From positions 64,221-128,220 of the forward strand of contig NZ_MDKB01000002.1 of the NCBI RefSeq assembly GCF_001715295.1: a stretch of 64,000 nucleotides of DNA, given 5' to 3'. Source of the stretch: Streptomyces griseus (GTDB taxonomy: Bacteria > Actinomycetota > Actinomycetes > Streptomycetales > Streptomycetaceae). Position numbers and translations under genes: made by a program. Shown here one piece after another: positions 16,597 to 24,701 of this stretch; position 1 is the stretch's first letter, and the number at the start of each line of letters is the position of its first letter. A model generated the notes under the pieces. It was not told where the DNA came from. It saw nothing but the letters and a program-made list of their open reading frames with translations, and searched no databases.

Positions 16597-18111
16597 CTAT
16601 CGGTCCCCGAAGACGGTGCGGTGCCAGTCCTTCCTGGCCACCGCGGTGTTGTCGTACATGACGTGCTTCACCTGCGTGTACTCCTCGAAGGAGTACGCCG
16701 ACATGTCCTTGCCGAACCCGCTGGCCCGGAATCCGCCGTGCGGCATCTCGCTGATGATCGGGATGTGGTCGTTGATCCACACGCAGCCGGCCGCGATCTC
16801 CCGCGTGGCGCGGTTCGCCCGGTACAGGTCGCGGCTCCAGGCGGAGGCGGCGAGTCCGTAGGGGGTGTCGTTGGCGAGGCGGATGCCCTCGTCGTCGGTG
16901 TCGAAGGGCAGCACCACCAGGACGGGACCGAAGATCTCCGCGCTCACGATCTCGCTGTCCTGGGCCGCGCCCGTGATGAGGGTCGGCCGGTAGTAGGCGC
17001 CGGCCGCGAGTGCCCCGCCCGGCGCCTCGCCGCCGGTGACGACCGTGGCGTGGGCGCGGGCCCGCTCGACGAAACCGGCGACGCGGTCACGGTGCGGGTG
17101 GCTGATCAGCGGGCCGAGGTCGGTCGACGGGTCGAGGGGGTCGCCCAGGCGGACGGTCTCCATCAGGGCGGCGACACCGGCCACGAACGCGTCGTACAGC
17201 GGGCGCTGGACGTAGGCCCGGGTGGCGGCCGTGCAGTCCTGACCGGTGTTGATGAGCGCTCCGGCGACCGCTCCGTTGACCGCGGCTTCGAGGTCGGCGT
17301 CGTCGAACACGAGGAAGGGGGCCTTGCCGCCGAGTTCCAGGTGGAGGCGCTTGACGGTGGAGGTGGCGATCTCGGCGACGCGCCTGCCCACGGCGGTGGA
17401 GCCGGTGAAGGAGGTCATCACGACGTCGGGGTGGCCGACGAGGTGTTCGCCGGCGTCCTTCCCGGCGCCGGAGACGATGTTGATCACCCCGTCCGGTATG
17501 CCCGCCAGGGTGGCGGCCCGCGCGAACATCAGCGAGGTGAGCGGGGTGATCTCCGCGGGCTTCAGCACCACGGTGTTGCCCGCCGCGACGGCGGGGAGGA
17601 TCTTCCACGCGGCCATCTGCAGCGGGTAGTTCCAGGGAGCGACGGAGCCGACGACGCCGATGGCCTCGCGGCGTACGTAGGAGGTGTGGTCGCCGCTGTA
17701 CTCGGCGGCCGACCTGCCTTCCAGGTGACGGGCCGCGCCCGCGAAGAACGCGGCGTTGTCGACCGTGCCCGGCACGTCGAACTCGGTGGCGAGCTTGACG
17801 GGTTTGCCGCACTGGAGCGTCTCGGCGTACGCCAGGTCGTCCGCCTGCTCGGCGAGGACGGCGGCGAAGCGGTGCAGCAGCGCCGACCGTTCGGCCGGGG
17901 TGGCGCTCGACCAGCCGGGGAACGCGTCGCGGGCGGCGAGGACGGCGGCGTCGACATCGGCCGTGCCCGCGAGTTCGTAGCGGTACACCGTCCGTCCGGT
18001 GGCCGGATTCACCACCTCCTGGTGGCGCCCCGAGGTGCCGGGGCGCAGCCGTCCGCCGATGTACTGCGCGCCCTCGGCGAAGCGGTCCTGCACGTCGAAA
18101 CCGTTGCCCAT
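16597..18111 (-). CDS. Aminobutyraldehyde/betaine-aldehyde-type dehydrogenase
   Basis: A 504-residue NAD-dependent aldehyde dehydrogenase with catalytic Cys293 in NTGQDCTAATR, general base in HLELGGKAPF, and the NAD-binding FTGSTAVGRR. The closest families are gamma-aminobutyraldehyde (1-pyrroline) dehydrogenases and betaine aldehyde dehydrogenases, which share these motifs. It heads the operon with the polyamine importer and amine-oxidase-like flavoprotein, so oxidation of aminobutyraldehyde to GABA is likely, feeding gabT. GGAGGAG lies about 6 bases before the ATG; a GTG one codon earlier is too close. Confidence 0.9.
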   Translation of the reverse strand: MGNGFDVQDRFAEGAQYIGGRLRPGTSGRHQEVVNPATGRTVYRYELAGTADVDAAVLAARDAFPGWSSATPAERSALLHRFAAVLAEQADDLAYAETLQCGKPVKLATEFDVPGTVDNAAFFAGAARHLEGRSAAEYSGDHTSYVRREAIGVVGSVAPWNYPLQMAAWKILPAVAAGNTVVLKPAEITPLTSLMFARAATLAGIPDGVINIVSGAGKDAGEHLVGHPDVVMTSFTGSTAVGRRVAEIATSTVKRLHLELGGKAPFLVFDDADLEAAVNGAVAGALINTGQDCTAATRAYVQRPLYDAFVAGVAALMETVRLGDPLDPSTDLGPLISHPHRDRVAGFVERARAHATVVTGGEAPGGALAAGAYYRPTLITGAAQDSEIVSAEIFGPVLVVLPFDTDDEGIRLANDTPYGLAASAWSRDLYRANRATREIAAGCVWINDHIPIISEMPHGGFRASGFGKDMSAYSFEEYTQVKHVMYDNTAVARKDWHRTVFGDR

Positions 18112-18313
18112 CACGCTCTCCTCCGCCGCCCCCTGACCAGGGGTGGCGTAGCTCTGTCTCGAATTGATTGCCGATCCTGACAGAGAGGCCTGTCCGCAAC
18201 AAGTGATTCCGTTGTTGCCTTTTGGTTACGCGACGGAATCTGTCGACCATGTGTCGTGTGGCTACGGAAAACCCGGTACGGACTGTCCGTGGCGGATGCC
18301 AGACTCGGCTGTC

Positions 18314-18868
18314 ATGGGGACGGAACTCAGGGATGCTCTCGTGGCGCGGACGGCACGCGGCGAGAAGGTGAAGTACCTGCCGTTCTGGGGGCACCGCCCC
18401 CGGGCGGACGGCAGGATCTCGGAGAGCTGCCTCAGCCAGTGGTGGCCCTCGCCGTTCACGGTCGGCGAGATCACCTACGCCTCCGCCGAGCACTGGATGA
18501 TGGCCGGCAAGGCACGGCTCTTCGGCGACGCGGAGGCCGCGGAGCGGGCCGTTGCGGCGAGCAGTCCGGCGGCGGCCAAGAAGGTGGGACGGCTCGTCCG
18601 GGGCTTCGACGAGGACGTGTGGGTGCGGGAGCGGTACGCCCTGGTGGTGGCGGGCAGCGTCCACAAGTTCGGCCAGGACCCGGCGCTGCGCGCCTACCTG
18701 GCCGGCACGGGGGAGCGGGTGCTCGTCGAGGCGAGCCCGCTGGACCGGATCTGGGGCATCGGGCTCGGCAGGGACGATCCACGGACGGCGGACCCGGCCG
18801 CCTGGCGGGGGCTGAACCTGCTGGGCTTCGCGCTCATGGAGGCGCGGGCACGGCTGCGCGCAGTCTGA
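18314..18868 (+). CDS. NADAR/YbiA-like domain protein
   Basis: A 184-residue protein of the NADAR family, which includes enzymes acting on ADP-ribose or riboflavin intermediates. Family-type motifs are FWGHRPRADGRISESCLSQW near the start, YASAEHWMMAGKARLF, VRGFDEDVWVRERY and the C-terminal LDRIWGIGLG with GLNLLGFALM. Nearly all positions usually conserved are present and the length is normal. I chose the ATG giving MGTELRD, since the upstream open stretch is not family-like. It is transcribed away from the polyamine operon, and its exact substrate is unknown. Confidence 0.88.
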   Translation: MGTELRDALVARTARGEKVKYLPFWGHRPRADGRISESCLSQWWPSPFTVGEITYASAEHWMMAGKARLFGDAEAAERAVAASSPAAAKKVGRLVRGFDEDVWVRERYALVVAGSVHKFGQDPALRAYLAGTGERVLVEASPLDRIWGIGLGRDDPRTADPAAWRGLNLLGFALMEARARLRAV

Positions 18869-18872
18869 GGCG

Positions 18873-18905
18873 GCCCGGGGCGGGGGCGGGTCCCCCGCCC
18901 CGGGC
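18873..18905. terminator. Bidirectional terminator hairpin
   Basis: A perfect 14-bp GC stem with a 5-base loop lies just past the NADAR stop and just before the end of the convergent DUF4190 gene. It can end transcription from both sides. Confidence 0.8.
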
Positions 18906-18922
18906 GGTGTCCTCGGAGCGGG

Positions 18923-19621
18923 TCAGCGCGTGGCGCCGACGACCAGGGACGTGGCGTACGGGTCCTCGTAGTCGTACTCGTAGTCGCTGCCGCTCTCGTC
19001 GTTGGCGATCGCCCAGATGAGGAAGCCGAGGAAGATCGCGCTGATCACGATCGACACCGAGCCGAGGATGATGCCGGCGAGCGCCATGCCCCCGTTGGTC
19101 GCCTCGCCCCGCTTGGCGCGGCCGCGGCCGATGATGCCGAAGATCAGCGCGAGGATGCCGAGGATGATCCCGAAGCCCCACATGCAGAAGCCGACGACCG
19201 CGATGATGCCGAGCACCATGGCGGCGACGCCGAGGCCGTTGGCGGGCGCGGGCCCCCAGGCCGGCTGGCCGCCGTAGCCGGGGTAGCCCGGGTAGCCGCT
19301 GTAGGGGGCCGCGGCCGGTACGGGCGCGGCCGGGTAACCGTACTGGCCCCCGGGCACCCCGGGTCCGTTCGGGGCGACGGGCGGCGCGGGGACGGGCGGC
19401 GCGGAAGCGGTCGGCTGCGGCGGGCCGAAGCCTCCGGCCGCCCCGGGTATCGGCCCGGTGCCCGGGTCCGCGCCCGGCATGGACGTGACCGTCGGCTGGT
19501 CGTGCACGGCCGGCGGACGGGCGTCGGACGGCGACTTGCCGAGGTCCACCCTGCTGTCCGGTGGCGCCCACGGATCGCGCGGCGCGGCCCCGCCTCCTGG
19601 CTGCTCTGTGCTGTCTGACAT
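18923..19621 (-). CDS. DUF4190 membrane protein
   Basis: A 232-residue protein of unknown function. The first 125 residues are proline-, glycine- and tyrosine-rich and disordered, with YPGYPGYGG repeats. Two hydrophobic segments of the DUF4190 type follow (about 135-195), joined by a short basic loop GRGRAKRG, and an acidic tail DYEYDYEDPY. ATG MSDSTEQ has GGGGGAGG just before it. Such proteins are abundant in Streptomyces membranes. It is divergent from the adenosine deaminase gene, with about 120 bases between them. Confidence 0.8.
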   Translation of the reverse strand: MSDSTEQPGGGAAPRDPWAPPDSRVDLGKSPSDARPPAVHDQPTVTSMPGADPGTGPIPGAAGGFGPPQPTASAPPVPAPPVAPNGPGVPGGQYGYPAAPVPAAAPYSGYPGYPGYGGQPAWGPAPANGLGVAAMVLGIIAVVGFCMWGFGIILGILALIFGIIGRGRAKRGEATNGGMALAGIILGSVSIVISAIFLGFLIWAIANDESGSDYEYDYEDPYATSLVVGATR

Positions 19622-19739
19622 GGGCCTCCCCCATCGTGGTTCCGCCATGCTACGGCCCGGCGTCGGGCGGCGGAGTCACCCCTACGATGATCGGTGCAGC
19701 CGGGCCGCCCGGCCGAGATACGAGATGCGGGAGAATCCG

Positions 19740-20774
19740 ATGAACGCTCTGCACCCCTTCGTCGCGGGGCTGCCCAAGGCCGAGCTCCATGTCCACCACG
19801 TCGGTTCCGCCTCCCCACGCATCGTCGCCGAACTGGCGGCCCACCACCCCGACTCCAAGGTCCCCACGGACCCGGAGGCCCTGACGGACTTCTTCACCTT
19901 CACCGACTTCGGGCACTTCATCGACGTCTACCTCTCGGTGGTGGACCTGATCCGCACCCCCGAGGACGTCCGGCTGCTGACCTTCGAGATCGCCCGGGAC
20001 ATGGCCCGGCAGAACATCCGGTACGCGGAGCTGACGGTCACCCCGTTCAGCTCGACCCGCAGGGGGATCCCGGAGCAGGGCTTCATGGAGGCCATCGAGG
20101 ACGCCCGCACGTCCGCCGAGGCCGAACTCGGCGTCGTCCTGCGCTGGTGCTTCGACATCCCGGGCGAGGCCGGTCTGGAGGCCGCCGAGGAGACCACCCG
20201 CCTCGCGGTGGACCTGCGGCCCGAGGGACTCGTCTCCTTCGGTCTCGGCGGGCCCGAGATCGGGGTGGACCGGCCGCAGTTCAAGCCGTACTTCGACCGG
20301 GCCATCGCCGAGGGCCTGCACTCCGTCCCGCACGCCGGTGAGACCACCGGCCCGCAGACCGTCTGGGACGCGCTGACCGCGCTGCGCGCCGAGCGCATCG
20401 GCCACGGCACCAGCTCGGCCCAGGACCCCAGGCTGCTGGCACACCTCGCCGAGCACCGCATCGCGCTGGAGGTCTGTCCCACGTCGAACATCGCGACCCG
20501 GGCCGTCACCGACCTGGATCTGCACCCGGTGAAGGAGATGGCCGAGGCCGGCGTCCTCGTCACGATCAACAGCGACGACCCGCCTATGTTCGGGACCGAC
20601 CTGAACAACGAGTACGTGGTCGCGGCGCGGCTCCTCGGCCTCGACGAGCGCGGCGTCGCCGGCCTCGCGAAGAACGCCGTGGAGGCGTCGTTCCTCGACC
20701 CCGCCGGAAAGCGGGCCCTGGCAGCCGAGATCGACACGTACACGACGAACTGGCTGGAGGGACCCGGCCGATGA
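19740..20774 (+). CDS. add: Adenosine deaminase
   Basis: A 344-residue metal-dependent amidohydrolase that turns adenosine into inosine (purine salvage, cytoplasm). The metal ligands are in ELHVHHVGS, a His in HAGETT near residue 200, and the terminal SDDPPMF Asp pair. The catalytic Glu follows the HAGE motif. EVCPTSN is a signature of the adenosine/adenine deaminase family, so adenine deaminase is a possible alternative. GGGAGA lies 5 bases before the ATG. The stop overlaps the next gene's ATG, so the two are coupled. Confidence 0.88.
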   Translation: MNALHPFVAGLPKAELHVHHVGSASPRIVAELAAHHPDSKVPTDPEALTDFFTFTDFGHFIDVYLSVVDLIRTPEDVRLLTFEIARDMARQNIRYAELTVTPFSSTRRGIPEQGFMEAIEDARTSAEAELGVVLRWCFDIPGEAGLEAAEETTRLAVDLRPEGLVSFGLGGPEIGVDRPQFKPYFDRAIAEGLHSVPHAGETTGPQTVWDALTALRAERIGHGTSSAQDPRLLAHLAEHRIALEVCPTSNIATRAVTDLDLHPVKEMAEAGVLVTINSDDPPMFGTDLNNEYVVAARLLGLDERGVAGLAKNAVEASFLDPAGKRALAAEIDTYTTNWLEGPGR

Positions 20775-21559
20775 CCCCGGCTGGCCACAATGGCCCCATG
20801 GACAACACCGTGACCGTCGTGGCCCACCGCGGCGACCCCTACCGCGCCCGCGAGAACACACTCCCCTCGATCCGGTCCGCCGTCCGGCAGGGTGCGGACG
20901 CGGTGGAGATCGACGTCCGCGTGACCCGCGACGGGATCCCCGTACTCCTCCACGACTCGACCCTGGAGCGCCTGTGGGGGCACGAGGTCCGTCTGGACCG
21001 GCTCGGCCACCGTGAACTGACCGAGATGACCCGGGGCGGCGTGCCCACACTGCGCGACGCGCTGATGGCGACGGAGGGCCATCGGATCATGGTCGACCTG
21101 CCCGGCTCCACGGACGCGTCGGTACGCCGGATCGTCGGCGTGGTGCAGGAGTGCGGGGCGGCCGGGAGGGTGTACTACTGCGCCGACACCCAGGCCATGC
21201 TCCGGGTGCGTGCCGCCGACCCGGCCGCCGAGATCGCCCTGACCTGGACGACCCTCGCCCCTCCGCGCCCGGTGCTCCTCGCGGCCGTGCGGCCGCGCTG
21301 GCTGAACTACCGGTTCGGGCTGGTGGGCCGTGAACTGACGGACCGGGTCCACCGCGACGGGCTGCTGGTCTCCGCCTGGACCGCCGACACCAAGCGCACG
21401 ATGCGCCGGCTGCTGGCGTACGGGGTCGACTCGATCACCACCAACCGCGTCGACGCCCTGCGTTCGGTGCTCGACCGGGGCTCGCGGACCCGCGGTTCCC
21501 GGCCGGCGAAGCCCGGTCCGTCCGCGATGCCTCTCCCGGCGTACGGAGAGCAGACGTGA
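20771..21559 (+). CDS. Glycerophosphodiester phosphodiesterase
   Basis: A 262-residue GDPD-family enzyme that cleaves glycerophosphodiesters to glycerol-3-phosphate and an alcohol. The motifs are AHRGD followed by ENTLPS, VEIDVR, and LHDSTLERL. The family's late Trp is in LVSAWTADTK, with the barrel end GVDSITTNR. No signal peptide is visible, so it is probably cytoplasmic. The ATG at the ATGA overlap with adenosine deaminase has a good GGAGGG upstream; a second ATG nine codons on lacks one. Confidence 0.87.
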   Translation: MTPAGHNGPMDNTVTVVAHRGDPYRARENTLPSIRSAVRQGADAVEIDVRVTRDGIPVLLHDSTLERLWGHEVRLDRLGHRELTEMTRGGVPTLRDALMATEGHRIMVDLPGSTDASVRRIVGVVQECGAAGRVYYCADTQAMLRVRAADPAAEIALTWTTLAPPRPVLLAAVRPRWLNYRFGLVGRELTDRVHRDGLLVSAWTADTKRTMRRLLAYGVDSITTNRVDALRSVLDRGSRTRGSRPAKPGPSAMPLPAYGEQT

Positions 21560-21804
21560 CCGAGCCCGGCCGCCCCCGCGTGCGGTCGGACATCGCCCAC
21601 GACGTGCGGGTGGGGCACCGCTGACCGCGCGGCGATGACGAGTAGGCCGTGGACCGAGCGGCCGGGGCGGGCGTCGTGCCCCGCCCCGCCGCCGTCGCGC
21701 GCAGCTACCGGCAGCCCGGTGGCCGCGCCGCTCCGGCGCGGTGGGACGCACCCCCTGACGCCGGCACCCGGGATTGCGGAGGGGTGCCCGGGGGCGCCCG
21801 GACC

Positions 21805-22344
21805 TCAGGCCGCGGGGACGGGTTCCGGCGGGCCGGCCGGCACCCCCTCCAGCGACTCCAGGCGCTTGCTCATGCGCCGCACGACGAGCAGCGGGATGAC
21901 GCCGAAGACGCCGAACGACATGTCGATGACGGACCACCAGACGGGGATACCCCGGATCGGCCCGCAGATCAGGGCCAGCGGGATGATGCCGGCGCAGGCG
22001 ATCATGCCGAACTCGACGACCCAGATGTTGCGGACCGGGTCGCGGTAGGGCCCGTAGAAGGCGACCGCGATGACCAGGTGGGCGAAGGCCAGCCAGTCGG
22101 TGCCGTACAGCAGGAAGGGGTACCGGGCGTCGGCCTCGTCGAGGCCGGTGCGGACCCGGGTGATCCACTCCGCGAGGGCGGGGAGGTGCTCGGGCACGGG
22201 AGAGGCGGAGGAGTTCAGCAGGTCCTCGGCCCAGTGGAGTTCGTGGACCAGCGGGAAGGCGGTCAGCCCGCTCAGGACCAGGCAGACGATGAAGACGGCC
22301 AGCCACACGCGTATGCGCCTCAGAAGGGCGCGTCGCTCGCTCAT
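21805..22344 (-). CDS. Small integral membrane protein of unknown function
   Basis: A 179-residue protein with about four hydrophobic helices (around 11-31, 80-100, 108-128 and 132-150) and a basic C-terminal segment RRMSKRLESLEG. I do not recognise a characterised family. Codon use is normal for the region. It stands alone, convergent with the phosphodiesterase gene. About 250 bases on either side hold no gene that I can support. Confidence 0.75.
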   Translation of the reverse strand: MSERRALLRRIRVWLAVFIVCLVLSGLTAFPLVHELHWAEDLLNSSASPVPEHLPALAEWITRVRTGLDEADARYPFLLYGTDWLAFAHLVIAVAFYGPYRDPVRNIWVVEFGMIACAGIIPLALICGPIRGIPVWWSVIDMSFGVFGVIPLLVVRRMSKRLESLEGVPAGPPEPVPAA

Positions 22345-22590
22345 GCCCGCAGCGTACGCCTCACCTGAACGCGTTCAACTACGGGGGGCGCGGCGGGCGT
22401 TCGGCCTTCGTCCCGGACCGGGCGAACGGCGGCACCCGCGGCACCGCCACTCCCCCGGTCCGGAGACCCGGAGAACCGCGCCGCCGGCACCCGGACACCC
22501 GAGATCCCCGCAACTCCCTTGCAAGCAGGGCGCTGCGGGGATCGCCGGGAACCGCCAGGAGCCCGGGTCCGTCGTGCGCGGCGCGGCCCG

Positions 22591-24030
22591 TCAGCCGTCC
22601 AGCGACGTCATGACGTGCTTGATGCGCGTGTAGTCCTCGAAGCCGTACGCGGAAAGGTCCTTGCCGTAGCCGGACTTCTTGAAACCGCCGTGCGGCATCT
22701 CGGCGACGAGCATGATGTGGGTGTTGATCCACACACAGCCGAAGTCGAGGTTCTTGGACATCCGCATCGCGCGGGCGTGGTCCTTCGTCCACACCGACGA
22801 GGCCAGCGCGTACTCGACGCCGTTGGCGTAGGCGAGCGCCTGGGCCTCGTCCGTGAAGGACTGCACGGTGATCACGGGGCCGAAGACCTCGTGCTGGATG
22901 ATCTCGTCGTCCTGCCGGAGGCCGGAGACGACCGTCGGGGCGTAGAAGTACCCCTTGTCACCGACCCGGTGGCCGCCCGCCTCGACCTTGGCGTGCGCCG
23001 GGAGCCGCTCGATGAACCCGCTGACCTGGGCCAGCTGGTTGGCGTTGTTGAGCGGCCCGTAGAGCACGCCCTCCTCGTCCGGCGCACCGGTCTTCGTGTC
23101 GGCCGCCGCCTTGGCCAGGGCGGTGACGAACTCGTCGTGGATCGATTCGTGCACGAGGACGCGGGTGGCGGCCGTGCAGTCCTGACCGGCGTTGAAGTAG
23201 CCGGCGCCGGAGATACCCTCGACCGCCTTGGGGATGTCGGCGTCCTCGAAGACGACGACCGGGGCCTTGCCGCCGAGTTCCAGGTGGACGCGCTTGAGGT
23301 CCTTGGCCGCGGACCCGGCCACCTCCATGCCGGCCCGTACGGACCCGGTGATGGAGGCCATCGCCGGGATCGGGTGCTCGACCATGGCGCGGCCCGTGTC
23401 GCGGTCGCCGCAGATGACGTTGAAGACGCCCTTGGGCAGGATCTGCCCGATGATCTCCGCGATCAGCACGGTCGACGCCGGAGTGGTGTCTGACGGCTTG
23501 ATGACGACGGTGTTGCCCGCGGCGAGCGCCGGGGCGAACTTCCAGACGGCCATCATCATCGGGTAGTTCCACGGGGCGACCTGGGCGCAGACGCCCACCG
23601 GCTCGCGGCGCACGATGGAGGTCAGGCCCTCCATGTACTCGCCGGCCGAGCGGCCCTCCAGCAGCCGGGCGGCCCCCGCGAAGAAGCGGATCTGGTCCAC
23701 CATCGGCGGGATCTCTTCGGTGCGGGTGAGCTCCAGCGGCTTGCCGGTGTTCTCCGACTCCGCCGCGATGAGGTCCTCCGCCCGCTCCTCGAACGCGTCC
23801 GCGATCTTCAGCAGCGCCTTCTGGCGGTCGGCGGGCGTCAGGTCACGCCAGGCGGGGAACGCGGCCGCGGCGGCGTCCATGGCGGCGTCGACGTCGGCCT
23901 GCCCGGAGAGCGGCGAGGTCGCGTAGACCTCTTCCGTCACCGGGTTGACCACGTCGATGGTCCGCCCGTCCGCGGCGTCCCGGAACTCTCCGTTGATGTA
24001 GTTGCGCAGACGGCGCACCTCGGTGGTCAC
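22591..24030 (-). CDS. Gamma-aminobutyraldehyde dehydrogenase
   Basis: A 479-residue NAD-dependent aldehyde dehydrogenase with Cys285 in NAGQDCTAATR and the base in HLELGGKAPVVVF. It is a second member of the aminobutyraldehyde dehydrogenase type in this window, distinct from the one heading the transporter operon. The GTG giving VTTEVRRLRNYINGEF has AGGAGG 7 bases upstream and starts at the family N-terminus. It is divergent from an Lrp-type regulator with a strong palindrome between them, and opposite a class III aminotransferase. A role in putrescine to GABA conversion is likely. Confidence 0.9.
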   Translation of the reverse strand: MTTEVRRLRNYINGEFRDAADGRTIDVVNPVTEEVYATSPLSGQADVDAAMDAAAAAFPAWRDLTPADRQKALLKIADAFEERAEDLIAAESENTGKPLELTRTEEIPPMVDQIRFFAGAARLLEGRSAGEYMEGLTSIVRREPVGVCAQVAPWNYPMMMAVWKFAPALAAGNTVVIKPSDTTPASTVLIAEIIGQILPKGVFNVICGDRDTGRAMVEHPIPAMASITGSVRAGMEVAGSAAKDLKRVHLELGGKAPVVVFEDADIPKAVEGISGAGYFNAGQDCTAATRVLVHESIHDEFVTALAKAAADTKTGAPDEEGVLYGPLNNANQLAQVSGFIERLPAHAKVEAGGHRVGDKGYFYAPTVVSGLRQDDEIIQHEVFGPVITVQSFTDEAQALAYANGVEYALASSVWTKDHARAMRMSKNLDFGCVWINTHIMLVAEMPHGGFKKSGYGKDLSAYGFEDYTRIKHVMTSLDG

Positions 24031-24141
24031 AACCACCCCTCCTGTCGGCTGTCCGATGGGTGAGACACCCAGCCTAGACGGTCCGGTGACGCTTTCGACA
24101 TACCCGCCGCTCAGCAACTTCGGATTCAGTGAGAAAAAGAC

Positions 24142-24171
24142 CCCTGAACAACGAATTTCATTGAATCAGGG
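24142..24171. promoter_or_regulatory. Palindromic operator candidate between aldehyde dehydrogenase and Lrp-type regulator
   Basis: Arms CCCTGA (24142-24147) and TCAGGG (24166-24171) enclose an A/T-rich core with partial symmetry (ACGAA facing TTCATT). The region is strikingly AT-rich for this genome. Lrp/AsnC proteins often bind such sites in their own divergent promoters. Binding is inferred. Confidence 0.55.
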
Positions 24172-24207
24172 TTGCCAGACAGACGAGTCCCGAGGCAGAG
24201 TGGGGAT

Positions 24208-24699
24208 GTGGCCAGTCGTAGCGCAGACTCCAGGACCGGGAACGGATCGTCACCAGCGGTCGATGCCGTCTCCCTCGCGATCATCGAGCAGCTCCAGGAG
24301 GACGGACGCCGTCCGTACGCCGCGATCGGCAAGGCCGTCGGCCTCTCCGAAGCGGCTGTACGCCAGCGTGTGCAGAAGCTGCTCGACCAGGGCGTGATGC
24401 AGATCGTCGCCGTCACCGACCCGCTCACCGTGGGCCTGCGGCGCCAGGCGATGGTCGGCATCAACGTCGAGGGTGACCTCGACCCCGTGGCCGAGGCCCT
24501 GGCGGCCATGGCCGAGTGCGAGTACGTGGTGATGACCGCGGGCTCGTTCGACCTGATGGTGGAGATCGTCTGCGAGGACGACGACCACCTGCTGGAGACG
24601 ATCAACAAACGCATCCGGGCCATCCCCGGAGTGCGCTCCACCGAGAGCTTCGTCTACCTCAAGCTCAAGAAGCAGACCTACATGTGGGGAACCCGATAG
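24208..24699 (+). CDS. Lrp/AsnC-family transcriptional regulator
   Basis: A 163-residue regulator. An N-terminal winged HTH covers about residues 17-66 (LQEDGRRPYAAIGKAVGLSEAAVRQRVQKL, broken here by the usual turn). A C-terminal RAM ligand-binding domain follows (VVMTAGSFDLMVEIVCED). I chose the GTG of VASRSAD; the true start could be a few codons either side. It lies 2 bases ahead of the aminotransferase gene. From memory, an Lrp-like regulator in the same setting in S. coelicolor (EpuRI) controls polyamine use, so a similar role is likely here. Confidence 0.85.
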   Translation: MASRSADSRTGNGSSPAVDAVSLAIIEQLQEDGRRPYAAIGKAVGLSEAAVRQRVQKLLDQGVMQIVAVTDPLTVGLRRQAMVGINVEGDLDPVAEALAAMAECEYVVMTAGSFDLMVEIVCEDDDHLLETINKRIRAIPGVRSTESFVYLKLKKQTYMWGTR

Positions 24700-24701
24700 C
24701 C

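Noticed and set aside
21560..21804. Terminator between phosphodiesterase and membrane protein genes
   Set aside because: Only imperfect inverted repeats (GCACCCC/GGGGTGC) were found; not strong enough to list as a feature.
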